Shown: piece by piece, positions 13,755-20,689 of the stretch
Layout: every line of letters begins with the position of its first letter
How positions within the stretch are numbered: the first letter of the stretch is position 1
DNA from: a virus
Strand: one strand, 5' to 3'
DNA length: 64,000 bases
Virus record (IMG/VR): IMGVR_UViG_3300042154_000577
Coordinates: 1-64,000 of that record
Notes under the pieces: model-generated
Database searches by the model: none
Told to the model about the DNA's origin: nothing
Seen by the model: only the letters and a program-made list of their open reading frames with translations
Position numbers and translations under genes: made by a program

Positions 13755-15073
13755 CTAACTTAAGACAAGTTGCGCAGCAGGCGCTGGAGGCGTGGGATGA
13801 CCCGATGGGTATGAAAGACTTATGCGTGGCAATGGATGCCCTTCGCAAAGTTCTGGCACAGCCAGAGCATCAAGCCGAGCCTTTGACTAAAGAACGTATC
13901 TTGGTGTTAGTGGACGCTTACGTTGAGGCATCTGCTAAATGCGACCACATTCTTGGACATTATGCGCAAACTGAGTTTCAGATTGCGCAAGCCAAAGCTG
14001 ACTTGGCAAAAGCACGGGCGACTTTTGAAACAGCGATTGTCGCTGCACAGCCAGAGCAGGAGCCGGTGGCGTTTGCGGCGGAAATTGTAGAGGATGTTAA
14101 CGGTGTTTTGTCAACGCGCTGGGCAGACTGGTGGATGCCAAACGAGGGCGACAAACTCTACACCACCACACCCGCAGCACAGCCAGAGCCTATGCGTTTG
14201 TACGTTGAAGACTTTGCAAGAAGGTGCGGTTGGGAAAAAGACAGCGGGGAAGGGGCGTTTGAATACGTACAAAGAAAATCGTATGCACAAGGTCTTGAAG
14301 ATGCTACCCCACCCGTAGCACAGCCAAAGCAGGAGCCGGTGGCGTGGATTGCTGAAGTTGAATTGAGCGTTTTCGCCAGAACGCCAAAAGAGAAAACAAC
14401 AGTTGAGATTTGGAAAAAACCTGTTCTTGACAGCGATGTTGCTATCTACACCGCCCCACCCCAGCGCCCGACGTTTTATCAACCCGCTGCAAACGAAGCG
14501 GTAGAAATTTTAAAGTCACTTGGCTACGTGTACGAGCCGACATACACTGGACTTGCGTGGGTAGCTAAAAAGGCAGCACAGCCAGAGCAGGAGCCGGTGG
14601 CGTGGTTGAAGGAAGATTGGACTGGTGGACACCTTAACTACGAAAGTGTGTACGAGAAAGCCTTTGCCGCTTTTCCCGTTTTCAAGCACCCACCCGCAGC
14701 GCCAGAGCAGGAGCCATGCGTAGGAAAAGACCCGCGATGCCCCTGCCAAGATGGTGATGCGTGTCATTACAAAGACTGTGGGAATACGAAGGCACGGCCA
14801 GTGCCGCAAGCCGAGCCAACCACTTGGCGAGAAATGGTTGTGGTTACCTTAGTCCGAGAGGGCATCAATAAACACCGGGCGCGGGAGTTGGCTGATCATT
14901 TTGCAGCACAGCGCCCGTGGCAGGGTCTGACGGACGAGGAGGTCAATGCAGTATACGAACAGGCCGAAGTTCTTGTACATGATTCATGGGTCGGTAGTGG
15001 CACTGTCGGATTGATGTTCCCCATCACGTTATACAAAATGTTTGAAGCCAAACTGAAGGAGAAGAACAAATGA
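13751..15073 (+). CDS. Mosaic accessory protein with repeated QPEQEPVA spacers, 440 aa
   Basis: At least five spacers of the type AQPEQEPVA(F/W) or close variants separate unlike segments: a helical N-terminus, segments with WWMPNEGDKLYTT or VAIYTAPP that end in a variant of LYT(A/T)PP, a Cys-rich segment (CVGKDPRCPCQDGDACHYKD) and a C-terminal GLTDEEV segment. The spacers are also DNA repeats (CAGCCAGAGCAGGAGCCGG and variants), so the gene looks assembled by recombination between them. No enzyme motif is visible. The final LKEKN codons carry AAGGAG for the next gene. Confidence 0.75.
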   Translation: MTNLRQVAQQALEAWDDPMGMKDLCVAMDALRKVLAQPEHQAEPLTKERILVLVDAYVEASAKCDHILGHYAQTEFQIAQAKADLAKARATFETAIVAAQPEQEPVAFAAEIVEDVNGVLSTRWADWWMPNEGDKLYTTTPAAQPEPMRLYVEDFARRCGWEKDSGEGAFEYVQRKSYAQGLEDATPPVAQPKQEPVAWIAEVELSVFARTPKEKTTVEIWKKPVLDSDVAIYTAPPQRPTFYQPAANEAVEILKSLGYVYEPTYTGLAWVAKKAAQPEQEPVAWLKEDWTGGHLNYESVYEKAFAAFPVFKHPPAAPEQEPCVGKDPRCPCQDGDACHYKDCGNTKARPVPQAEPTTWREMVVVTLVREGINKHRARELADHFAAQRPWQGLTDEEVNAVYEQAEVLVHDSWVGSGTVGLMFPITLYKMFEAKLKEKNK

Positions 15074-15270
15074 GTAACAGACCACTGACAAAAACAGAAT
15101 GGTTAACGTCTTTGGAGGAGCTATGGGAAACCGCGCAGCAACCACGCCCGTGGGTAGGGCTGACGGATGAGGAGGTGAAGCACGAATGGGAAGTTTGGAG
15201 AGCAAGTTTGCCCCGCTATCTTGGCTTTGCACAAGGCATCGAAACCAAACTAAAGGAGCGCAACACATGA
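15070..15270 (+). CDS. Hypothetical protein with GLTDEEV motif, 66 aa
   Basis: Contains WVGLTDEEVKHEWEV, matching the WQGLTDEEVNAVYE segment of the 440-aa protein just upstream, and ends in KLKERNT, like its neighbours. It looks like a free-standing version of that module, perhaps from duplication. GLTDEE(V/I) is a recurrent motif in small phage accessory proteins with no known role. Confidence 0.65.
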   Translation: MSNRPLTKTEWLTSLEELWETAQQPRPWVGLTDEEVKHEWEVWRASLPRYLGFAQGIETKLKERNT

Positions 15271-15461
15271 CACCAAAATTCACACAACTACTTGAAAAGT
15301 GCATCCTCGACGGAGTAGTTTTGGGGCACAAAAGAGCATACAAGCACGACAGTGCGCCAAGTGAATCGGACATTAATCAGTCAATCGTTAATGAAGTGCT
15401 TACTGAAATATATGAGTGGTTTGATTTTGATGACGCCAAATTAAAGGAGAAGAACACATGA
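15267..15461 (+). CDS. Hypothetical protein, 64 aa
   Basis: Begins MTPKFTQLLEKCILDGVVLG and ends DDAKLKEKNT. Helical and acidic at the C-terminus. ATG 15267 follows AAAGGAGCGCAACAC within the end of the previous gene; an in-frame ATG at 15186 is inside that gene. Not recognised. Confidence 0.65.
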   Translation: MTPKFTQLLEKCILDGVVLGHKRAYKHDSAPSESDINQSIVNEVLTEIYEWFDFDDAKLKEKNT

Positions 15462-15625
15462 AAACGAAACAAGAAATCAAAGAGGAAATCAGCGATTTGT
15501 ACGCAGCCCAAAAAGCACTTAGCGAAGCTGCGGAGTGGGTTCACAAGAACCAAATGGAAGCAATGAAAAAGATGATTGCGTTAAACCAAATGCTCAAAGA
15601 TATGGAGAATGACAATGATCACTGA
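15458..15625 (+). CDS. Small coiled-coil protein, 55 aa
   Basis: Reads MKTKQEIKEEISDLYAAQKA and continues as one long charged helix to NDNDH. AAAGGAGAAGAACAC precedes the ATG in the previous gene's last codons. Heptad-like spacing suggests a coiled coil. It overlaps the next gene. Function unknown. Confidence 0.6.
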   Translation: MKTKQEIKEEISDLYAAQKALSEAAEWVHKNQMEAMKKMIALNQMLKDMENDNDH

Positions 15626-15818
15626 AGACGACGAGTTTGAGAGGATTGAGCGCGAGATTGAGCAACGCAAAAAAAAGGTTGATGATGATCTTATGGTGGT
15701 CTACTCATTGCGGTTGACCAAGAGCCAACGGGTCAAGCTGCTGCAGCTTGGCGGACCCAAGTGGATACGTGAGCAGATAGAGAAAGCAATGGAGAAACCA
15801 AATGACAACAGGAATTGA
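15615..15818 (+). CDS. Ribbon-helix-helix-like protein, 67 aa
   Basis: After an acidic/basic helical N-terminus, residues about 30-60 read VVYSLRLTKSQRVKLLQLGG and PKWIREQIEKA. A short strand followed by two helices is the pattern of Arc/CopG-type ribbon-helix-helix DNA-binding proteins, which bind inverted repeats as dimers. ATG 15615 is chosen over ATG 15609 because GGAG is then 7 bases away. With the next gene it forms a tandem pair of small DNA-binding proteins, possible ligands of the 15-bp palindrome. Confidence 0.7.
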   Translation: MITEDDEFERIEREIEQRKKKVDDDLMVVYSLRLTKSQRVKLLQLGGPKWIREQIEKAMEKPNDNRN

Positions 15819-16008
15819 GTTCTTAAAGCTACCCAAGAGGCGCATGGGGCGAGGCCCCGGCAAGAAGCCCACGCTGACCAATGTTAGCCTACGCATTCCT
15901 CAGGAGGTGCTGGACTACTTTACGGCGCACTACCCATACACCAAGCAGGCAGAGATGCGAAGAGCCCTTAGTGAGTTCGTTACCAGAGAGAAAGGCAAAG
16001 GCAAATGA
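15802..16008 (+). CDS. Ribbon-helix-helix-like protein, 68 aa
   Basis: A basic N-terminus (LPKRRMGRGPGKKP) precedes VSLRIPQEVLDYFTAHYP and AEMRRALSEFV, the strand-helix-helix pattern of MetJ/Arc/CopG-type repressors. Length is usual for the family. It overlaps the preceding RHH-like gene and the following DUF3310 gene. A palindrome copy follows at 16216. Candidate repressor of the phage early promoters; the target site is inferred. Confidence 0.75.
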   Translation: MTTGIEFLKLPKRRMGRGPGKKPTLTNVSLRIPQEVLDYFTAHYPYTKQAEMRRALSEFVTREKGKGK

Positions 16009-16220
16009 GCGACCCAGTGAATCACCCTGACCACTACAAGGTAGGGGGCATTGAGACCATTGACTTTATCGAAGCCAAGCAACTGACGTACAACATCGGC
16101 AACGTGGTCAAGTACATCACCCGTGCCGACCACAAAGGCAATCAGTTGCAGGACTTACAGAAGGCACAGTGGTATCTGACCCGAGAGATACAGCGCATAC
16201 AAAAGAACACAGCAGCCTAA
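16005..16220 (+). CDS. DUF3310 family protein, 71 aa
   Basis: VNHPDHYKVGGIETIDFIEA at the N-terminus, then GNVVKYITRADHKGN and QKAQWYLTREI. This is the DUF3310 signature; the domain also occurs in T7 gp1.7, a nucleotide kinase that acts on dTMP and dGMP. Whether this short stand-alone version has kinase activity is unknown, but a role in nucleotide metabolism for replication is reasonable. Its TAA stop lies inside a palindrome copy and a terminator follows. Confidence 0.85.
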   Translation: MSDPVNHPDHYKVGGIETIDFIEAKQLTYNIGNVVKYITRADHKGNQLQDLQKAQWYLTREIQRIQKNTAA

Positions 16221-16230
16221 CAATGTTAGG
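16216..16230. repeat. 15-bp palindrome, exact copy at the end of the DUF3310 gene
   Basis: CCTAACAATGTTAGG; its TAA is the stop codon. It lies 10 bases before the terminator stem and about 40 bases before the -35 of the replication promoter. Confidence 0.85.
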
Positions 16231-16239
16231 GTAAACACC

Positions 16240-16262
16240 AACCCGCTTCGGCGGGTTTTTTA
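16240..16262 (+). terminator. Rho-independent terminator of the accessory gene run
   Basis: AACCCGC (16240-16246), TTCG tetraloop, GCGGGTT (16251-16257) and a T-run. Confidence 0.9.
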
Positions 16263-16271
16263 CGTCTGTAC

Positions 16272-16300
16272 TTGTACAAAGTCAAATGCCATGCTATAGT
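16272..16300 (+). promoter_or_regulatory. Promoter of the replication operon
   Basis: TTGTAC (16272-16277), 17-base spacer, TATAGT (16295-16300), followed by CATTCC. The -10 context matches the promoter at 22071-22098 (TATAGTCAGTTCC). Confidence 0.8.
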
Positions 16301-16326
16301 CATTCCATAAACAACTGGAGTGTTAG

Positions 16327-16623
16327 ATGGCAACAACCCCCGAGTCCAAGGTCAAGGCAAAGATCAAGGACATCCTCAAAGCCCAGAACGTCTACTACGC
16401 TATGCCAATAGGCACTGGCTACGGTAACTCAGGCGTCCCCGACTTCCTCTGCTGCGTCAACGGTCACTTCCTTGGTATCGAAGCCAAGGCAGGTAAAGGC
16501 ACGACGACTGCACTGCAGGAAAAGAACCTTGAGCTAATCAGACATTCGGGCGGCACAGCAACGGTAATCAACGAGGACACGCTTGAGTACCTAGAACAAC
16601 TAATCAAACTGATGAGAGCATAA
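16327..16623 (+). CDS. VRR-NUC domain nuclease, 98 aa
   Basis: Stand-alone VRR-NUC nuclease of the PD-(D/E)XK superfamily. G-VPDF (Asp39) and GIEAKAG (Glu52, Lys54) provide the catalytic core, preceded by a helix with SKVKAKIKDIL. Length is typical for the phage form. Such nucleases are often encoded beside SNF2-type helicases and probably act on branched or broken DNA during replication or recombination. First gene of the replication operon, directly after its promoter. Confidence 0.9.
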   Translation: MATTPESKVKAKIKDILKAQNVYYAMPIGTGYGNSGVPDFLCCVNGHFLGIEAKAGKGTTTALQEKNLELIRHSGGTATVINEDTLEYLEQLIKLMRA

Positions 16624-16625
16624 AA

Positions 16626-16985
16626 ATGGCAGAAATATCCAATGGTGTAAAGATTCTTTTAGGGCGCATGGCGTCTCACCCCGAAGACTTCTACGGCGAT
16701 GCTTTGCAATGGAGGTTTATGTTCGCGGAGAAGTTCCGCGATGTGCTCACCGAGCCAGAGAAGGGGATGATCCACGAAGCCCTGAAGGACTTGCGGCGAG
16801 GTGAGTTCGATGGGCTAGTCGTACAAGCCATCCTGCGAGACGAAGAAGAGAAGAAAGAGGCGGAGGAGCAGGCGGCTGCAGCTATGAGAGTGAGGGCGCA
16901 AAACCTACCAAAGTTACGCATGCGACCATCAAATATAGGTACGTCTGCTGAGTATATAAACCCATTGCAGAACACCTACAAATGA
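16626..16985 (+). CDS. Hypothetical protein, 119 aa
   Basis: Helical protein beginning MAEISNGVKILLGRMASHPE. Contains FMFAEKFRDVLTEPEKGMIH and a Lys/Glu/Ala-rich coiled coil (about residues 72-92) before a basic tail. Lies between the nuclease and the polymerase and overlaps the polymerase start by ATGA, so it is likely made in step with it. A replication accessory role is inferred from position. Confidence 0.7.
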   Translation: MAEISNGVKILLGRMASHPEDFYGDALQWRFMFAEKFRDVLTEPEKGMIHEALKDLRRGEFDGLVVQAILRDEEEKKEAEEQAAAAMRVRAQNLPKLRMRPSNIGTSAEYINPLQNTYK

Positions 16986-18808
16986 ACATCCTCACCCTAG
17001 ACTTTGAGACCTACTACTCGCAAGAGTTCAGTCTCAGCAAGATCACCAATGAGGAGTACGTGCGCTCCTTTGAGTTTGAGGTCATTGGTGTGTCGGTGCA
17101 GGTAGATGACGGAGCGCCTGAGTGGTTCACCGGGACTATGGCCGAGACCGCTGTGTTTTTGCGGCAGTTCGATTGGGAGAATAGCCTAGCCCTAGCTCAC
17201 AATGCTGCGTTCGATGCGTCTATCCTTACGTGGATATTCGGTATCAAGCCGAAGGGCTGGCTGGACACGTTGTCTATGGGTCGTGCACTGCACGGCACTG
17301 AGGTCGGTGGTAGCTTGGCTGTACTTGCAAAGCACTACGAGGTTGGTACCAAAGGCACTGAGGTAGTCACGGCGAAGGGACTGCGCCGTAAGGACTTCCC
17401 TGAAGAGCAGCTAGCAGAGTACGGCAAGTATTGCTGCAACGATACGGCCATGACCTATGCCCTATTCCAGAAGATGAGCGTTGGGTTCCCGCCGAGCGAG
17501 TTGCGGCTCATTGACTTGACCGTTCGCATGTTCTCTGAGCCGGTGCTGCAGTTGGACGAGGACATTTTGAAGTCGCACTTGTTCGAGGTTAAGACGAAGA
17601 AAGCCGAACTGCTTAGCAAGATGCTGATCGAGAAGGACCAGCTAATGAGCAACCCTCAGCTTGCAAAGGTGCTTGAGGAGTTGGGTGTGGTTGTGCCTAT
17701 GAAGGTCAGCCCAGCCAACGGCAAACAGACGTACGCATTCTCTAAGACCGACGAGGAGTTTAAGGCGTTGCTTGAGCATGACAACGTGATCGTGCAGGCC
17801 ATCGTCGCTGCGCGGCTTGGGGTCAAGTCAACCATCGAGGAGACACGGACTGAGAGGTTCATTGGGATTGCCCAGCGCGGTCCGATGCCAGTTCCGCTAC
17901 GCTACTACGCTGCACACACAGGTCGATGGGGCGGTGACGACAAGCTCAACCTGCAGAACCTGCCGCGCAAATCTCCACTGAAGTATTCCATCATTGCCCC
18001 CGATGGGTACGTGATACTGGACTCAGACTCCTCGCAGATTGAAGCCCGTACGCTGGCATGGCTAGCTGGGCAGAATGACTTGGTTGAAGCATTCGATAAG
18101 GGCGAGGATGTGTACTGCATCATGGCGTCAGCCATCTACGGACGCCAGATTACCAAGGCTGACGGGGCGGAGAGACAGGTAGGCAAATTAACGGTTCTCG
18201 GATGCGGCTATGGCATGGGCGCAGCAAAGTTCAAGCTGCAGCTAAAAAACTCTGGCGTTGACGTTGAGCTAGACGAGGCCAAGCGCATCATTGATACTTA
18301 CCGGGCTACCTACCCTAACATTGTTAGGCTGTGGGCAGAAGCTGGCGACATGCTTAGGGCCATGCTGCGGAATGCACAGACAACTCTGGGCCGCGATGGA
18401 CTGCTAGAAGTGGACGGGGCCAACGGCGTCAAGCTACCCAACGGGCTGTATCTCAAGTATCCTAACCTGCGCGTACGTGAGGACGAGAAGACAGGCAAGG
18501 TCGAGGTTGTGTACGACACCAAGAAGGGCAAAGCAGTTATCCCTAACCGCATATACGGTGGTAAGGTAATCGAGAACGTATGCCAAGCACTTGCCCGCAT
18601 CATCATAGGTGAGCAGATGCTACGGATCGCAAAGAAGTACCGGGTGGTCATGACCGTGCACGATGCGATTGCGGTCATTGCACCCAAAGCCGAGGCTGAA
18701 ACAGCCCAAGAATATGTAGAGATGTGCATGCGGCTCCGCCCCTCATGGGCACCGGAGCTACCCCTCAACTGTGAATCTGGATACGGAGATAGTTATGGAG
18801 ACTGTTAA
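16982..18808 (+). CDS. DNA polymerase I-type (family A), 608 aa
   Basis: Replicative polymerase with N-terminal 3'-5' exonuclease: Exo I LDFETYY (Asp7, Glu9), Exo II HNAAFDAS, Exo III CCNDTAMTY. Polymerase motif A is DSSQIEAR (Asp349), motif B is the RQVGKLTVLGCGYG segment and motif C is TVHDA (His560-Asp561). All catalytic residues appear intact. There is no 5'-3' exonuclease domain, as in T7-like polymerases, and it is slightly shorter than T7 gp5. An exact palindrome copy encodes PNIVR at 18314. Start overlaps the previous gene; the next gene overlaps its end. Confidence 0.95.
   Translation: MNILTLDFETYYSQEFSLSKITNEEYVRSFEFEVIGVSVQVDDGAPEWFTGTMAETAVFLRQFDWENSLALAHNAAFDASILTWIFGIKPKGWLDTLSMGRALHGTEVGGSLAVLAKHYEVGTKGTEVVTAKGLRRKDFPEEQLAEYGKYCCNDTAMTYALFQKMSVGFPPSELRLIDLTVRMFSEPVLQLDEDILKSHLFEVKTKKAELLSKMLIEKDQLMSNPQLAKVLEELGVVVPMKVSPANGKQTYAFSKTDEEFKALLEHDNVIVQAIVAARLGVKSTIEETRTERFIGIAQRGPMPVPLRYYAAHTGRWGGDDKLNLQNLPRKSPLKYSIIAPDGYVILDSDSSQIEARTLAWLAGQNDLVEAFDKGEDVYCIMASAIYGRQITKADGAERQVGKLTVLGCGYGMGAAKFKLQLKNSGVDVELDEAKRIIDTYRATYPNIVRLWAEAGDMLRAMLRNAQTTLGRDGLLEVDGANGVKLPNGLYLKYPNLRVREDEKTGKVEVVYDTKKGKAVIPNRIYGGKVIENVCQALARIIIGEQMLRIAKKYRVVMTVHDAIAVIAPKAEAETAQEYVEMCMRLRPSWAPELPLNCESGYGDSYGDC
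18314..18328. repeat. 15-bp palindrome, exact copy inside DNA polymerase
   Basis: CCTAACATTGTTAGG between motifs B and C, encoding PNIVR. Confidence 0.85.
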
Positions 18809-19478
18809 GGCAATAGAAACTTACTACAAGGGTTACCACTTCCGGTCAAGGCTAGAAGCTAGGTGGGCTGTGTTCTTTGACACGCTTGGCCTACCTTGGA
18901 AGTACGAAGACCAAGGATACCAAAAGGAAATATACGACGAGGATGCCCCTATTGCTGACGCTGACCCCGAATCAGAACAGTATGGTTCCAAAATAGTACG
19001 GTATCTTCCCGACTTCTTCCTGCCGCGCAGATACGGAGAAGAAGGGATTTTTGTAGAAGTCAAAGGCGATAAAAATGCGCTTAAAAAAGATTGGTGGAAA
19101 CACAGCCAGATGCACGATTACGGAGGAGTACTACCCAATTTTGCAGACTCAATTGGTAAAAATATAGGACTGCTACTGCTTTCCGAAATACCCGAACCAT
19201 CAAACAGCAAGGCATATTTCCACCCCATCCTCCAGCATCACAAAGGGCTTGTAAAAAGCTATGGCTCCTTTACGCCTCACGGTTTTGAGGTTGTTCGGCG
19301 ATCTGGACTAGCCGAACTCCTAGACATAGACCCGATTCATGGTTTAGATTCCAGCGGCGATGATTGGGACATAGATACACGCCAAGTGCACACCCATAAC
19401 CATTACCCAACTGTAGTGAACGCATACGCCGCTGCACGGTCTGCTAGGTTCGAGCATGGGCAGAGGGGGGCTACATGA
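18795..19478 (+). CDS. PD-(D/E)XK-like phage endonuclease, 227 aa
   Basis: Contains YYKGYHFRSRLEARWAVFFD near the N-terminus, then PDFFLPRR and IFVEVKGDK. The order E...PDF...EVKG gives a PD-(D/E)XK nuclease core and matches small nucleases known from phage genomes. Start 18795 is preferred to 18771 because GGAG precedes it by 6 bases; it overlaps the polymerase gene by 14 bases. Likely role in DNA processing or host DNA degradation. Substrate unknown. Confidence 0.8.
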   Translation: METVKAIETYYKGYHFRSRLEARWAVFFDTLGLPWKYEDQGYQKEIYDEDAPIADADPESEQYGSKIVRYLPDFFLPRRYGEEGIFVEVKGDKNALKKDWWKHSQMHDYGGVLPNFADSIGKNIGLLLLSEIPEPSNSKAYFHPILQHHKGLVKSYGSFTPHGFEVVRRSGLAELLDIDPIHGLDSSGDDWDIDTRQVHTHNHYPTVVNAYAAARSARFEHGQRGAT

Positions 19479-20149
19479 ACTCTAAACCAATCGTCTGGTC
19501 ATTCAGCAGCTTAAAGACATTTCAACAGTGCCCGCGCAAGTATTACCACGCCAAGATTGCGCCCGATGCGATTCGAGAACCCGACACCACAGCTACGCTA
19601 TACGGCAAGGCTGCGCACACGGTGGCCGAGGACTACATTAACAAGGGCGCACCAATCCCACCGCAGTTTGAGTACATGCAGGGTGTGCTGGACACGCTCA
19701 ACGCAATCCCCGGAGAGAAGCTATGCGAAGTGAGGCTTGGGTTAACAAGAAACTTGGAGAGTTGCGATTTCGATGCACCGAATGTATGGTGGCATGGAAT
19801 AGCCGATCTGGTGATTATCAATCGGACGACAGGGGTGGCTCACTCAGTGGACTACAAGACAAGCAAGAATGCGAGATATGCGGACAAAAAGCAACTGGAC
19901 CTTGTAGCTTGTGGCCTGTTTGCAAAGTTTCCGGAGATCAAGAAGGTCAAGTCCGCTCTCCTTTTTATCGTGAGTAAGGAGTTCGTCAGAGCCGAGCAGT
20001 TCGCCGAGTTCAAGGACACCTACATAGACAAGTCCGCAGTAGACGTTGCGCGTATCGAAGCAGCAATAAAGAGTGGGGTGTGGAACCCCGTTAGCGGGCC
20101 GCTGTGCAAGTTCTGCGCGGTGAAAGATTGTGAGTACAACAGGAGCTAA
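19475..20149 (+). CDS. Cas4/RecB-like exonuclease (PD-(D/E)XK, Fe-S type), 224 aa
   Basis: WSFSSLKTFQQCPRKYY (Cys19) opens the protein as in Cas4/AddB nucleases. GIADLV (Asp111) and VDYKTSK (Asp126, Lys128) form the catalytic motifs, and C-x2-C-x4-C at residues 211-219 completes a four-Cys iron-sulphur site with Cys19. These enzymes resect DNA ends with ssDNA specificity. It is likely used in phage recombination or replication. No CRISPR array is present, so a CRISPR adaptation role is unlikely. Confidence 0.85.
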   Translation: MNSKPIVWSFSSLKTFQQCPRKYYHAKIAPDAIREPDTTATLYGKAAHTVAEDYINKGAPIPPQFEYMQGVLDTLNAIPGEKLCEVRLGLTRNLESCDFDAPNVWWHGIADLVIINRTTGVAHSVDYKTSKNARYADKKQLDLVACGLFAKFPEIKKVKSALLFIVSKEFVRAEQFAEFKDTYIDKSAVDVARIEAAIKSGVWNPVSGPLCKFCAVKDCEYNRS

Positions 20150-20150
20150 T

Positions 20151-20408
20151 ATGAGCCAAATGACCAACGAAGAAACCGATACCGCCCTCATCCTTGAGAA
20201 CGAACTAAAACGCCGAGTGACTGAGGTGTTGGGCACCATTGTGCACAAGGTTGTGCATAAGGCCATAGAAGCGAATTACGCTCAGCACAAATCGGCCATG
20301 ATGCTAGAGGTTGCCGTATCAGTCGGTAAGATGCTGCGTTCAATTGAAGAAGATGGTCGCAAACCTCTGTGGGAAAATGATGCAGTATCAGCAATCACAA
20401 AGGACTAA
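20151..20408 (+). CDS. Hypothetical protein, 85 aa
   Basis: Helical protein beginning MSQMTNEETDTALILENELK and containing VLGTIVHKVVHKAIEANYAQ and MLEVAVSVGKMLRSIEEDG. ACAGGAGCTAAT precedes ATG 20151; a GTG at 20130 is less likely. Sits between two nuclease genes. Not recognised. Confidence 0.7.
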   Translation: MSQMTNEETDTALILENELKRRVTEVLGTIVHKVVHKAIEANYAQHKSAMMLEVAVSVGKMLRSIEEDGRKPLWENDAVSAITKD

Positions 20409-20410
20409 CT

Positions 20411-20689
20411 ATGCCTTACGTAAACAAACCACGGCCTTACAAAAAAGAGTACGCCCAGCAAGTTGAGAGGGGCGAACTACCTGCGCGGATGGATCGACAG
20501 CGTGCACGCAACGAGATGGACGCTAAAGGTGTTGACCGCACAGGTAAGGACATCGACCATGTAACCCCCCTGAGCAAAGGCGGCACCAATGCGCCGAGCA
20601 ACCTGAAGCTGAAGTCGCCGAGTGACAACCGTTCCTTTACACGCAACTCAGACCACACAGTCAAAGTCAACAAGCCGAAGAAAAAATGA
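20411..20689 (+). CDS. Small HNH-type nuclease, 92 aa
   Basis: DIDHVTPLSKGGTNAPSNLK supplies the D-H...N motif of HNH nucleases and is followed by a basic tail (VKVNKPKKK). The N-terminus lacks the zinc Cys residues of larger HNH enzymes. Sequences of this kind (short, Arg/Lys-rich, with RNEMDAKG before the HNH core) are frequent phage proteins. It overlaps the helicase start and lies in order in the replication operon, so it may be an integral enzyme and not a homing endonuclease. Confidence 0.8.
   Translation: MPYVNKPRPYKKEYAQQVERGELPARMDRQRARNEMDAKGVDRTGKDIDHVTPLSKGGTNAPSNLKLKSPSDNRSFTRNSDHTVKVNKPKKK

Noticed and set aside
15870-15890. Palindrome-like CTGACCAATGTTAGCC in the second RHH gene
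   Set aside because: Only one arm matches; symmetry is lost.
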